Both the position numbers and the translations under genes were made by a program. From Leptolyngbya sp. BL0902 (GTDB taxonomy: Bacteria; Cyanobacteriota; Cyanobacteriia; Phormidesmidales; Phormidesmidaceae), in the NCBI RefSeq assembly GCF_016403105.1, contig NZ_CP046157.1, positions 29,511-93,510 on the forward strand: a stretch of DNA of 64,000 bases, given 5' to 3'. Below the pieces are notes generated by a model. That model saw nothing but the letters and a program-made list of their open reading frames with translations, had not been told where the DNA came from and ran no database searches. Within the stretch, counting starts at the first letter, position 1. Each line of letters begins with the position of its first letter. This document shows, in pieces, positions 1-8,908 of this stretch.

Positions 1-2266
1 TGCTGCTGAGTAGGTTTTGAAAGTCATCGCTGATGCGGGTGGTTTCGGCATTGCGGCGGTACAGTTCGTCGTTGATGGTGCTGAGTTCTTCGTTGGTGGC
101 CTGGATCTCTTCCTTGGCGGTTTGTAGTTCCTCGTTGGTGCTTTGCAGTTCTTCGTTGCTGGAGAGGATTTCCTCGTTGGCGGCTCGTAGGTCTTGGTTG
201 GTGGCCTCTTGCTCTTGGATAATCGATTGCAGGTGGGAACGGGTGGTGTCGAGATCCTGGCGGAGAGCCTGGTTTTCCTGGAGGTACTGATTCATTTCGA
301 CCTGGGCCACAGGGTCGGCTTCAAGGGTGGCCCCTGCCGTGGCTAGGCTTTCTAGGGTCTCGGTGAAAAACACTAAATAATAGAGGGGAGCTGTGGTCTG
401 GGGCCTCAGGGGCACAATCTCGATCTGCACCGGACGGGGGCGTTCTCCGGCCTTCAACAAGAGGGATTGGCGCTGCACCGCTTGGCCCGTTTGCTGGGCT
501 TGGTAGAGGGCCGTGCGGAGATCCAGGCGCAGCCCTTCCTTGGCCATGGTGAGCACATTGAGGCTGGCCCGACCGGGGGCGGGTTCTAGATAGGCTCCGG
601 TCTGACCTCGGAACTGGAGAATTTCCAACGCCTCATTGACCAGCACTCCGGTGGGGCCATAGCGGCTGAGCACCGTCTGGTCGGCCTGGGTATAGATATC
701 GATGGACGGGGGGCGTTCTTGGGTCAGGTCGGGGCGCGGCAGGGGTGGGGGGTAGGCGGTGGGGGAAAAGTCCAGGCTCAGCGGCAGGGACGACGATTGC
801 TTAGCGTAGATTTTGTAGTGGCTGTCTACGAGGGCAAACAGGTGGCTGAGATCCCCCACCGTTTCTGAAGACCCCAGCAGCAGAAAGCCGTCGGGCCTCA
901 GGCCATAGTGAAACATGGGCAGCACCTTACGTTGCAAGGCGACCCCAAAGTAGATCAACACATTGCGGCAGCTAATCAGATCCAGCCGCGAAAAGGGCGG
1001 ATCGGTGATTAAATTTTGGCAGGCAAAAATGCACAGTTCCCGCACCACTTTGTTGATTTGGTAGCCCCCATCGGCGGGGGTAAAAAATCGCTGCAACCGC
1101 TCCGGCGATACATCGCCCACCTGGCTGGGGGCATACCAGCCCAAGCGAGCCGTCTCAATGGCCAGATCGCTAACATCGGTGGCAAAAATCTGAATCGGCA
1201 GGCTCGCGTTGTGGTGGCCGAGGTACTCCAGTAGGCCAATGGCGATGGAGTAGGCTTCTTCCCCGGTGGAGCAACCCGCCACCCAAATTCGCAGGGGATG
1301 ATCGGGGTTGCGGTCGCGCAGGAGGGTCGGAAACACGATCTGCTCTAGGGCCGTAAACACCTCCGAATCGCGAAAAAAGCTGGTAACGCCGATCAAAATC
1401 TCCTGGTGGAGGGCCTGCACCTCCTCCGGGTTGGCCTGGAGGTATTGACCGTAGCGATCCAGACTTTCCAGATGGTGCAGGGCCATGCGCCGCAGGATTC
1501 GCCGTTTTACGGTGGTGGGCTTGTATTGGGCAAAGTCGATTTTGGTGGCCCGCTTCAGGAGGGCCAAAATTCCTCCGAGGGTGGCCTCGTCCTCCGCCTC
1601 CCCAGGGTGGGGCACCGCTGGCTCTAGGGGGTCGGGGCTGGTGACGTAGGAATGGCCGCTGAGGCTGACCAGGGTTTGAGCCAGATCCTCCGGGGTTTGG
1701 ATAAAATCCACCTGCCCGGTGGCAATGGCCATGTGGGGCATCTGGCTAAATTTGGCCGAGGCCTCCGACTGGGACAAGGTAATCCCCCCCGCTGCCTTAA
1801 TCGCCTCCAGACCTAGGGTGCCATCGGCATTCGCCCCCGACAGCACCACTCCAATGGCCCGATTGCCCCGCTCCTGGGCCAAGGCGCTAAAAAAACTGTC
1901 AATAATCCGGCTACCGTTGCGGGGGCGGGGCTTCAGCCGCAATTGGCCCGCCACGATGGTCATCTCCGTGTTGGGAGGAATGACATAAACCTGATTGGGG
2001 GCAATGGACAACCCATCTGCCGCCTCCAAAACGGGCATTTCGGTGGTGTGCCCCATCAGCTCGGTCAGCAGGCTGGGCTGGCTGGGATCTAAATGCTGCA
2101 CCAACACAAAGGCCATCCCCGTCGTGGCCGGGAGATGGCTCAGCAGTTGGGTAAACGCCTCCAGCCCCCCCGCCGAAGCGCCAATGGCCACCACCGGAAA
2201 CAAAACATCTTCCTGGGCCGAGGGCGGTTGCCCATCATCACTTGGGGCCGAGGATTGGGAAGCCAT
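1..2266 (-). CDS. CheB-CheR hybrid: chemotaxis methylesterase/methyltransferase with PAS-like and coiled-coil region (3' end outside window)
   Basis: Translated from the ATG at 2266, the reading frame stays open to the window edge (about 755 residues seen). Residues 22-190 form a CheB methylesterase domain: GASAGG with catalytic Ser31, QH with His58 and an ADG with Asp148. A CheR SAM-dependent methyltransferase follows, with motif AGCSTGEEAYS near residue 325. After a PAS-like stretch comes a long coiled coil (about 690-755) with repeated ENQ/NEEL-type heptads typical of CheB-CheR hybrids. Such proteins often continue into PAS and histidine kinase domains, which here would lie left of base 1. 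There is no receiver domain before CheB, as is usual for hybrids. The methylation target is unknown and no other chemotaxis gene is visible in the window. Confidence 0.9.
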   Translation of the reverse strand, partial: MASQSSAPSDDGQPPSAQEDVLFPVVAIGASAGGLEAFTQLLSHLPATTGMAFVLVQHLDPSQPSLLTELMGHTTEMPVLEAADGLSIAPNQVYVIPPNTEMTIVAGQLRLKPRPRNGSRIIDSFFSALAQERGNRAIGVVLSGANADGTLGLEAIKAAGGITLSQSEASAKFSQMPHMAIATGQVDFIQTPEDLAQTLVSLSGHSYVTSPDPLEPAVPHPGEAEDEATLGGILALLKRATKIDFAQYKPTTVKRRILRRMALHHLESLDRYGQYLQANPEEVQALHQEILIGVTSFFRDSEVFTALEQIVFPTLLRDRNPDHPLRIWVAGCSTGEEAYSIAIGLLEYLGHHNASLPIQIFATDVSDLAIETARLGWYAPSQVGDVSPERLQRFFTPADGGYQINKVVRELCIFACQNLITDPPFSRLDLISCRNVLIYFGVALQRKVLPMFHYGLRPDGFLLLGSSETVGDLSHLFALVDSHYKIYAKQSSSLPLSLDFSPTAYPPPLPRPDLTQERPPSIDIYTQADQTVLSRYGPTGVLVNEALEILQFRGQTGAYLEPAPGRASLNVLTMAKEGLRLDLRTALYQAQQTGQAVQRQSLLLKAGERPRPVQIEIVPLRPQTTAPLYYLVFFTETLESLATAGATLEADPVAQVEMNQYLQENQALRQDLDTTRSHLQSIIQEQEATNQDLRAANEEILSSNEELQSTNEELQTAKEEIQATNEELSTINDELYRRNAETTRISDDFQNLLSS

Positions 2267-2583
2267 CACGTACCTACCGGACGATTACTGCCTGATCCTA
2301 ACAAGCCAATCCTTCACTGGCCCATACCAAGGCCACAGGATTAGCCTTGCCACGAGATCGCACCCAATCGAACCATTGATCTAAGACCTTCCCCGGTTTT
2401 CGCCGCAACCGGGATGATGGCGATATGGAGGTTCATCCGGCGCACATGGGCAGCCATTCAATCAAGGCTAATGTCCAGATAGGGCTCAAGATCCACCTTG
2501 GCCATCAAGAGACAATCGACTCTAATTGCCTGACACCCTTTTCATAGGGGTTAAGTGCAATCAAGCGGTTGCCAAGCGTCTCC
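2267..2583. other. Intergenic region, no gene recognised
   Basis: About 317 bases between the CheB-CheR start and the weak reverse ORF at 2584. I see no conserved coding frame, tRNA-like fold or long repeat. It should hold the promoter of the CheB-CheR gene, but no convincing -35/-10 pair stands out. Confidence 0.5.
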
Positions 2584-2796
2584 TCAGCAGAATGAAGTGG
2601 CCCCATAGCGAACGGCAGCATCGAGTTCGGAGCGAAAGAAGGCGGCGATGGCCCGCTTCAATTTAGGACTGCCAAAGTAGTGGGTCTTGCCGAAACTGAA
2701 GAGGTGGGTGCGGGTATCGTTACCTTGGGCAATGTCGGCTTGCTCCCACAGATCGGCCTCGATTTGGTCATGGCCCTCGACCGCTAGCATTTCCAC
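2584..2796 (-). CDS. Small hypothetical protein (doubtful)
   Basis: A 70-codon frame with a GTG at 2796 or an ATG at 2790. It is divergent from higBA and shares its upstream region. The product is charged, with a basic stretch FGSPKLKRAIAAFF followed by SELDAAVRYGA. It has no signal peptide, membrane segment or motif I recognise. It could be a remnant of a longer gene, since the downstream sequence is non-coding. Support is only the open frame and its position. Confidence 0.25.
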   Translation of the reverse strand: MEMLAVEGHDQIEADLWEQADIAQGNDTRTHLFSFGKTHYFGSPKLKRAIAAFFRSELDAAVRYGATSFC

Positions 2797-2803
2797 CTTG
2801 CGC

Positions 2804-2849
2804 TACAATACTATTGCTTGACGTTATTAACGCTACTCAGTAGTATTGT
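2804..2849 (+). promoter_or_regulatory. higBA promoter/operator with 9-bp inverted repeat
   Basis: ACAATACTA (2805-2813) and TAGTATTGT (2841-2849) form a perfect 9-bp inverted repeat 36 bp apart. A second small palindrome, CGTTA-T-TAACG, lies at 2822-2832. A TTGACG (2818-2823) and TAGTAT (2841-2846) pair sits at 17-bp spacing, but it would start transcription just after the likely GTG start of higB. The alternative -10 TACAAT (2804-2809) would give a leader of about 30 nt. HigA antitoxins bind palindromes in their own promoters, so the repeat is a likely autoregulatory operator. Confidence 0.55.
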
Positions 2850-3132
2850 GATTATAGGGTTTAAATCCGACGAAACCAAACGCATCTTTGAAGGCTTTCA
2901 GTCACGCCAATATCTACCTGAGATCCAAAAGATTGCCTTACGCAAGTTGCTTCTCATTCATGCGGCAATATCCGTTAATGATTTACGGATACCACCCGGA
3001 AACCGATTAGAGAAACTAGCGGGAGATCGTCAAGGACAGTATAGTATTCGGATTAATAATCAGTGGCGCATTTGTTTTGCTTGGACAGATGGAAACCATG
3101 CAGATCAGGTCGAAATTGTAGACTATCACTAA
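2848..3132 (+). CDS. higB: HigB-type toxin of a type II toxin-antitoxin system (RelE superfamily)
   Basis: The 94-residue product begins MIIGFKSDETKRIF if the GTG at 2848 is used. That matches the usual HigB start; an in-frame TTG at 2818 would add ten residues not normal for the family. The family signatures are present: IPPGNRLEKLAGDR in the middle, then YSIRINNQWRICF and VEIVDYH at the C-terminus. HigB toxins are ribosome-dependent mRNA endonucleases. The gene precedes its antitoxin by 10 bp, the toxin-first order characteristic of higBA and unlike relBE. It is likely repressed by HigA through the inverted repeat that overlaps its start. The length is normal and the gene looks intact. Confidence 0.9.
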   Translation: MIIGFKSDETKRIFEGFQSRQYLPEIQKIALRKLLLIHAAISVNDLRIPPGNRLEKLAGDRQGQYSIRINNQWRICFAWTDGNHADQVEIVDYH

Positions 3133-3142
3133 GAAAAAAGCC

Positions 3143-3451
3143 ATGAATAGCGAACGATTACCCAATATTCATCCTGGCGAAATTCTACGGCTAGAATTTC
3201 TAGATCCACTGAGTATTACACCCTACCGACTCAGCAAAGATATCGGTGTTTCCCAAACTCGAATCAGCGAAATCCTGTCTGAAAAACGCAGCATCACCGC
3301 TGATACAGCCCTGCGTCTATCTAAATATTTTGGGAATAGCGCTCAGTTCTGGATGAACCTACAGGCTCAGTATGACTTACGCCAAGCTCAGGAAGAAAAC
3401 AGGGACATTTATGAGCATATTCCTGTCGCTCAACTCGCCCATTTAACCTAG
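3143..3451 (+). CDS. higA: HigA-type antitoxin, XRE-family DNA-binding protein
   Basis: A 102-residue protein opening with HPGEILRLEFLDPLSIT, the HigA hallmark. A helix-turn-helix follows (residues about 20-60: RLSKDIGVSQTRISEILSEKR), then the conserved TADTALRLSKYFGNSAQFWMNLQ segment. HigA neutralises HigB by direct binding and represses the operon. The gene starts 10 bp after the higB stop and ends before a region with no transcription-related feature. It is intact and of normal length. Confidence 0.92.
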   Translation: MNSERLPNIHPGEILRLEFLDPLSITPYRLSKDIGVSQTRISEILSEKRSITADTALRLSKYFGNSAQFWMNLQAQYDLRQAQEENRDIYEHIPVAQLAHLT

Positions 3452-3549
3452 CGGGATGCTCCCCTTCTCACCCAGCCCTTCACCCTAGAGCAAGGCCCAA
3501 TGGCCTGTTGGGCTAGGCCATCGCCATTGGGCAGGCGTCGGGTGTCGGG

Positions 3550-3987
3550 TTAGGTGGCCCAGAGGTGGGCCAGGGTTTCGGTGGGCACCATCAGCGCCGC
3601 CTGGTGTCCCTGCTCAATCACCGCCAGACACGCCGCTACCGCCACCACGGTCTTACCGGAACCGACATCGCCCTGCACCAGACGGTTCATGGGGAAGGTT
3701 TGGGTCAAGTCATCGAGGATTTAGGTCAGGGTGCGCTGCTGGGCTCCGGTCAGGGCAAAGGGCAGGTTGGCTTTGAACCGCTCCAAAAGGGAGAGCGATA
3801 GGTTTTGAGGCTTGACCCGCTGCGGCACCTGGCCTCGACGCAGCAGCAGCGCCATTTGGAGGTAGAAGAACTCGTCAAAGACCAACCGACGGCGGGCCGC
3901 TTCCAGTTGCCCATCGTCAGGCGGAACGTGGATGTGGGCCAGCGCTGGGTGAGACCGCTCCAGGGATCGACGGAGACTACTCCCCAT
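3550..3987 (-). pseudogene. recG: Decayed fragment of ATP-dependent DNA helicase RecG
   Basis: The reverse-strand frame reads RRRLVFDEFFYLQMALLLRR, then LPFALTGAQQRTL, an in-frame TAA at 3721-3723, and then [27 protein letters not shown] and [10 protein letters not shown]. This is the central part of RecG: the end of the wedge-to-helicase linker, the Q-motif-like LTGAQ, Walker A GDVGSGKT and motif Ia APTE. The OB-fold N-terminus and most of the helicase core are missing. The upstream end overlaps the last codons of the diguanylate cyclase gene at 3977-3987, so this is a rearrangement scar. A functional recG is presumably elsewhere in the genome. Confidence 0.8.
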
Positions 3988-6900
3988 CTAGCGGTGCACA
4001 GAGGACTCGGTTACGGCCAGCAGCCTTGGCTTGGTAAAGGGCTTGGTCGGCTTTCTGCAAGAGATCCGCCCCCGTCTGACCATGCTGCGGGAAGCAGGCC
4101 ACCCCCAAGGAGGCGGTAATGGTGGGCACGGGCTGTCCCCTGTGGGTGAGGGCCAGTTGGCCGATCTGTTGACGTAGGGCTTCGGCCCGAGTGGCGGTGT
4201 CGGCCAGGGACGTTTGGGGCAAAATCAGGGTAAATTCTTCGCCGCCGTAGCGACAGGCAAGGTCGGACGGGCGGGTGCTCCCGGTCAGCACTTGGGCAAT
4301 GGCCTGGAGCACCTGATCCCAAAAGTCGTGGCCGTAAGTGTCGTTAAACGATTTGAAGTGATCGGCATCGACCATGATCACGCCAATGGTGGTCTGGTGG
4401 CGCTGGGCGCTGGCCATTTCATGCTGGAGGGCTTCTTCCAGGTAGCGGCGGTTATACAGCCCTGTCAGCGGATCGCGAATGCTTTGCTCCCGCAGGGTTT
4501 CGCGCAGGTGGAGGTTGGCGATGGCTAGGGCGATCTGTTCAGCTACGGTGTGGGCCAGTTGCCGTTTGGCCACGGGCAAGGCCGCTGGGGTGGCGGCACT
4601 GAGGTACAGCAGCCCAGAAATTTCGCCCTGGGCCATCATGGGGATGCAGAGTGTGACCACCCCTGCCTCTGCAATCACGTGCTGGCAGTGCCGCTGGGTC
4701 TGTCCGGCGGGTACCCAATATCCTCGCCCTCGCCGCAAGGCCCAGCAATCTGTGCGACGAAACTCGGACTCTGAGCGGAGGGGGTGCCCCCAGGTGGCTT
4801 TGGCTTCCAGCAGGCGACCGGGGGCGGGGGTGGTAAAAATGCCCCCCGTACAGTCGGGAAACAGCGGTTGCAGCAGGTCGGCGAGGGCCACGTAGGCTTC
4901 GTCTAGGGTTAAACAGACCTGCAAGAAATCGCTCATAGTGCTGAGTAGCACCATGTCTTCGTTGCGCTGGCGCAGGTCGGTTAGGCGGGCCTCTAGCTGC
5001 TGGTTGGCTTGCTGCAAGGCGGCTTCGGCGGCTTTACGGTCGCTGATGTCAATCACAACGCCATACCAAACGATGTCGCCATTCTCCCGGCGCTGGGGTT
5101 GAGATCGACCCTGGAGCCATTTGACCACACCGCTGGGGGTGATGATGCGCCACTCGTGCTCAAAGCTGGTTAGGGTGTTGATGCTGCGCTGCACCGCCGC
5201 GTCATACCCCGCTCGATCCTCAGGATGGATGCCGTTTAACAACACAGAGGCATCGGCGAGAATATCGGCCACCCGAAGCCCATGAATCGCCTCGACGGCT
5301 TGGCTCATGTGCTCAAACTGGAAGGTGCCATCGGGGTGCATGACCAAAATGTAGAGGTTGGCTGGCGACGCATTCGACAGTCTCCAAAACCGCGCTTCAC
5401 TGTCTCGTAGGGCTAGTTCGGCCTGTTTGAGATCATGGATATCGCGGCCTACCGACTGGAACTCTAGCAGGGTGCCCTGGTCGTCATAAATGCCCTGATT
5501 GATCCACTGCATCCACCGCACATCGCCTTTGACCATGGCGCGATGTTCCACCGTGCCAATGGGGTTTTCCGGCGATAACTGGGCTAGGACTTGGTCGATC
5601 AGGGCTTGATCGGCGGCGTAGACTCTGGGTTGATAGGGCTGTCCAATCACCTCCGGTTTAGACAGGCCGTAGTAGCGGCAAAAGGCATCATTCACAAAGA
5701 CCAGGGTGCCATCGGCTTGAAAGCGGGTAATCAGCTCTGTTTGCTCATCCAAAATGGATAAATAACGGGCCTCCGATTGGCGCAGTGCAGTTTCCATGGC
5801 CTTGCGATCACTAATGTCGGTGACGCGCACTAAATGAATGCTCTGATCGCCGATCTGCACGACTTTTGCAGCCAAGTTGCCCCAGAACGAATGGCCCTTG
5901 GCGGTCACGTATTCAAGCTCCTGGCTCCAAAATCCGTGCCGTTCCATCTGATCGATAATCTCGATCATTTCGGCTTCGGTAAAGGGTTGGCGTTGCAGGG
6001 TCTGTCCTTCAATGCCAATCAGCACTGTCTTGTTTTCCACCTCAAACAGTTCCACCGTTCGCTGGTTGCAGTCGGTAATGAGCAGCGTCTTGGGATCGAC
6101 CAAAAAGAGCGCATCGGTGGATTCGTTGTAGATCGTTTCGCGCAGATCTTTTTGCCGCTGTAGCTCTAGCTCTGCCCCTTTGCGATCACTAATATCCAAC
6201 ACCACCCCAAACCAGAGCATATCGTCGTTGGGCAACTGTTCGTGGCGGGCGTTGACCTGGAGCCACTTGGTTTTGCCTGAGGGCGTAATCACGCGCCATT
6301 CGTGGCGGAAGGGCTGCTGGGTGGCCACACTGTGTTTGCGGGCGGCCACAAATCCAGGCCGATCATCGGGATGGTACAGGTTGAAGATCACGCTGGCATC
6401 GGCGAGAGCCGCTTCGACCTCAATTTCTAACAGTTCTGAGGCGGCGGCGCTGCCGTAGATAAACTGTGTGGATCCATCCGGTTTCACAATGGAGCTATAC
6501 AGGAGCCCCGGCAGGGTAGCTGCCATTTTTTGGAACCGCGCCTCGCTGTCGGCCAGCTTTTGAGCATTGATCTGAAGATCGGCCTCAAACTGCTTCCGAT
6601 CACTGACATCCAGCAGCAGGCCATACCAGGTCACGCTGCCGTCGCTGCGTCGGATCGGTTGCGAACTGGCCTCTAACCATTTCAACTGGCCCGAGGGCGT
6701 GATGTTGCGAAAGGCGAAGGAAAAGGGCTCCAGGGTAGCCGCGCTGTGGGCCACGGCGGCAGCGTGGCTAGGGCGATCTTCCGGGTGGATTTGGGCGAGC
6801 ACCGTTTCGGCATCGGCCACAATGTGCTCCGGCGTTAGCTCCAGAATACGTTGACTGGCCGAACTGACATAGTCAAACCGGGTGAGGCCATTGGTGTGCA

Positions 6901-8332
6901 GGGTGTAGGTGTAGATCATGCCCGGTACCGCCGCCGCCAACCGTTGAAATTGGGCCTCGCTCTGGCGGGTGGCCTCCACATCCACCTGGCTTTGAAACAA
7001 CTGCCGCAGTTGGTCGGCCATTTGGTTAAAGGCCAGGGCCAGGGCTTTAGTTTCAATAATGGGGCTGGTGGCGGGCACCTGCTGGGTCAGATCGCCCGCC
7101 GCTAGGGCCGCACTGGCCTGGGTCAGCCGGGTAATGTGCTTGGTCACGCGCTTGGCAATCACTAGGCCAGAGGCAATCGCCCCCGCCAAGGCCAGCAGGC
7201 AGAGCACCCCGGTATTGATTACGTTCTGCTGCATTTCGGCGGTGAAGTCAGCCTCAGGGATCACCGTCATCACCAGCCAATCGAGGCCGTGGGCATTGCG
7301 GTAGGGCACCACCGTGATGAAATCGTGCGGCCCTGGCCCGGAGGCATGGATGGCCTGGGGGGATTGGAGACTGGCCAAATCTATCCCCTGCTGGGTCAGG
7401 TGTGCGTAGGCCCGCTGGATCGTGGGGCTGGCCAAATCCGTGGGTTCCAGCCGCTCAAAGCCCAGTTCTCCGGGGGGCGTTCTGCCGTCGGCGTTGGGGG
7501 TGCTGGTGATGGCGTAGGGGCCGTCTCCGGTGGAGGTGGCCACCACCAGGCCATTGCGCTCCAAAATTACGACCTCCCCCGTTTTCCCGACCGCTAAATC
7601 CGCTAGGAAATCCCCCAATTGGTTCAGGGTAATGTTGACCGCAAACACCCCCAGCAAGGCATCCCCCTCGTCATACAGGGGGACATGGGCATTGAGGGTG
7701 AGCAGGTTAGTACTCCCAAACTGGTAGGGGCCAATCCAGCCCGGTGCTCCGGTGGCCACCGCCTGACGATACCAGGGGCGGTCGCGCACATCCATCTTCT
7801 CAATCGTTTCTAGGTAGCGCCCAATTTGCCCCGCCCCATCCACCCCGTAGAGACGATTCGTGGATGGGTTAGCAGCCTCCGAGATCGCCGCCTCAATGGG
7901 GATTTCCCCCGGTTGCAGCCGAGTGTTGACCCCATAGTCCTCAGGCCGCACCCGGTGACTGATGCGAAAATCCCCCTGGGGGCTACCAAACAGCACGGTC
8001 GTTAGGGCCCCCGCCTGACGATGCTGCAAAATCATATAGCGGTGCAGTTGATCGAGATCCTGGGGATCGATGGCCTGGGCCGCCACCGCCGCCACCTGGG
8101 CCTGGTTGAACTGGTGGGCTTCCTGAAGGTAGTGATCTAGCTCTTGGGTCACTCGCTGCCCCACCTGATCCATCAGGGCGTAGGCCATCGTTTCTATGGT
8201 CTGTTGCCCATGGCGGTAGGACAGATACCCCACCACCCCTACCACCCCAGTTACCTGCACCACAAAGGGCAGCGTCAGCAGCAACCGCAGGGAAATGGGC
8301 GGCACCTTCAGACGCAGGTTAGACCGATGCAT
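3977..8332 (-). CDS. Membrane-bound sensory diguanylate cyclase: dCache, HAMP, five PAS, GAF, GGDEF
   Basis: About 1451 residues from the ATG at 8332 (MHRSNLRLKVPPISLRLLL), chosen because a short basic leader then precedes the first transmembrane helix. Upstream in-frame starts are an ATG at 8383 and a TTG at 8425, neither with a clear ribosome site. The order is TM1 (about 15-35), a periplasmic dCache sensor to about 370, TM2, a HAMP domain (to about 445), PAS domains near 457, 597, 734, 856 and 981, a coiled coil, a GAF domain (about 1125-1275) and a C-terminal GGDEF domain with intact GGEEF in CRYGGEEFTLIL (near 1363). It should make cyclic di-GMP in response to an external ligand. No EAL domain is present. 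The 3' end overlaps the recG remnant. Confidence 0.9.
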   Translation of the reverse strand: MHRSNLRLKVPPISLRLLLTLPFVVQVTGVVGVVGYLSYRHGQQTIETMAYALMDQVGQRVTQELDHYLQEAHQFNQAQVAAVAAQAIDPQDLDQLHRYMILQHRQAGALTTVLFGSPQGDFRISHRVRPEDYGVNTRLQPGEIPIEAAISEAANPSTNRLYGVDGAGQIGRYLETIEKMDVRDRPWYRQAVATGAPGWIGPYQFGSTNLLTLNAHVPLYDEGDALLGVFAVNITLNQLGDFLADLAVGKTGEVVILERNGLVVATSTGDGPYAITSTPNADGRTPPGELGFERLEPTDLASPTIQRAYAHLTQQGIDLASLQSPQAIHASGPGPHDFITVVPYRNAHGLDWLVMTVIPEADFTAEMQQNVINTGVLCLLALAGAIASGLVIAKRVTKHITRLTQASAALAAGDLTQQVPATSPIIETKALALAFNQMADQLRQLFQSQVDVEATRQSEAQFQRLAAAVPGMIYTYTLHTNGLTRFDYVSSASQRILELTPEHIVADAETVLAQIHPEDRPSHAAAVAHSAATLEPFSFAFRNITPSGQLKWLEASSQPIRRSDGSVTWYGLLLDVSDRKQFEADLQINAQKLADSEARFQKMAATLPGLLYSSIVKPDGSTQFIYGSAAASELLEIEVEAALADASVIFNLYHPDDRPGFVAARKHSVATQQPFRHEWRVITPSGKTKWLQVNARHEQLPNDDMLWFGVVLDISDRKGAELELQRQKDLRETIYNESTDALFLVDPKTLLITDCNQRTVELFEVENKTVLIGIEGQTLQRQPFTEAEMIEIIDQMERHGFWSQELEYVTAKGHSFWGNLAAKVVQIGDQSIHLVRVTDISDRKAMETALRQSEARYLSILDEQTELITRFQADGTLVFVNDAFCRYYGLSKPEVIGQPYQPRVYAADQALIDQVLAQLSPENPIGTVEHRAMVKGDVRWMQWINQGIYDDQGTLLEFQSVGRDIHDLKQAELALRDSEARFWRLSNASPANLYILVMHPDGTFQFEHMSQAVEAIHGLRVADILADASVLLNGIHPEDRAGYDAAVQRSINTLTSFEHEWRIITPSGVVKWLQGRSQPQRRENGDIVWYGVVIDISDRKAAEAALQQANQQLEARLTDLRQRNEDMVLLSTMSDFLQVCLTLDEAYVALADLLQPLFPDCTGGIFTTPAPGRLLEAKATWGHPLRSESEFRRTDCWALRRGRGYWVPAGQTQRHCQHVIAEAGVVTLCIPMMAQGEISGLLYLSAATPAALPVAKRQLAHTVAEQIALAIANLHLRETLREQSIRDPLTGLYNRRYLEEALQHEMASAQRHQTTIGVIMVDADHFKSFNDTYGHDFWDQVLQAIAQVLTGSTRPSDLACRYGGEEFTLILPQTSLADTATRAEALRQQIGQLALTHRGQPVPTITASLGVACFPQHGQTGADLLQKADQALYQAKAAGRNRVLCAPLDGE

Positions 8333-8908
8333 CCATGGCTTCAACACATCCTTCACAGCAAAAAACACCATTCGATGGAGCATCACAAAACGAAACGGGG
8401 CAGGGCAAACCTTCCCAAAAAGCAACCTGAGCTAGGCACTCCCACCAGGGCACCTCCACCGTCGGCCTCGCCCATCACCTTCTCCTCCGCAAGCGGCAGG
8501 GCAGGGAACCTCGGTCGGGCGACCCATCCTAAACGGGGGCTGCAACCCGACCCCAGGCCATTAACAATGACCCAGGGGTATCTAGCTATACCTCAAGGGT
8601 GCCCCAAAATGCCCCCGAATGCTCACTCCCCCGGCATTTTGATCGTGGCTATCCCTGTCGCGACCTGTCCCGGCTGACGGAAGTCCGATGGCCTAGACCA
8701 CCCTGAACGATGAACGAGTTGCGCTCTTGATGGTTTCAGCCGTTCGGCTGAGCATCGTGAGTTCTGGGCCAGCCTGGGCACCCTAAATAGGCAAGCACCA
8801 GGAGGCGTCGATGAGGCGTCGATGGCGAGTCTTTCGATGCCTTTGATGATTGGCTAGATCAGGATCCTGATTTTGCTCACCGAGTGTTAGAACTCGAAAG
8901 TCGGCAAC
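8333..8908. other. Intergenic region with hairpin and a possible gene remnant
   Basis: CAAAATGCC (8605-8613) and GGCATTTTG (8633-8641) form a 9-bp inverted repeat with a 19-nt loop, upstream of the diguanylate cyclase. GGCGTCGATG occurs twice near 8804-8825. Just before the insertion sequence, a forward frame reads ESFDAFDDWLDQDPDFAHR and is cut at 8909. This may be the stump of a gene destroyed by the insertion, but there is no matching continuation beyond the element. Confidence 0.4.
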
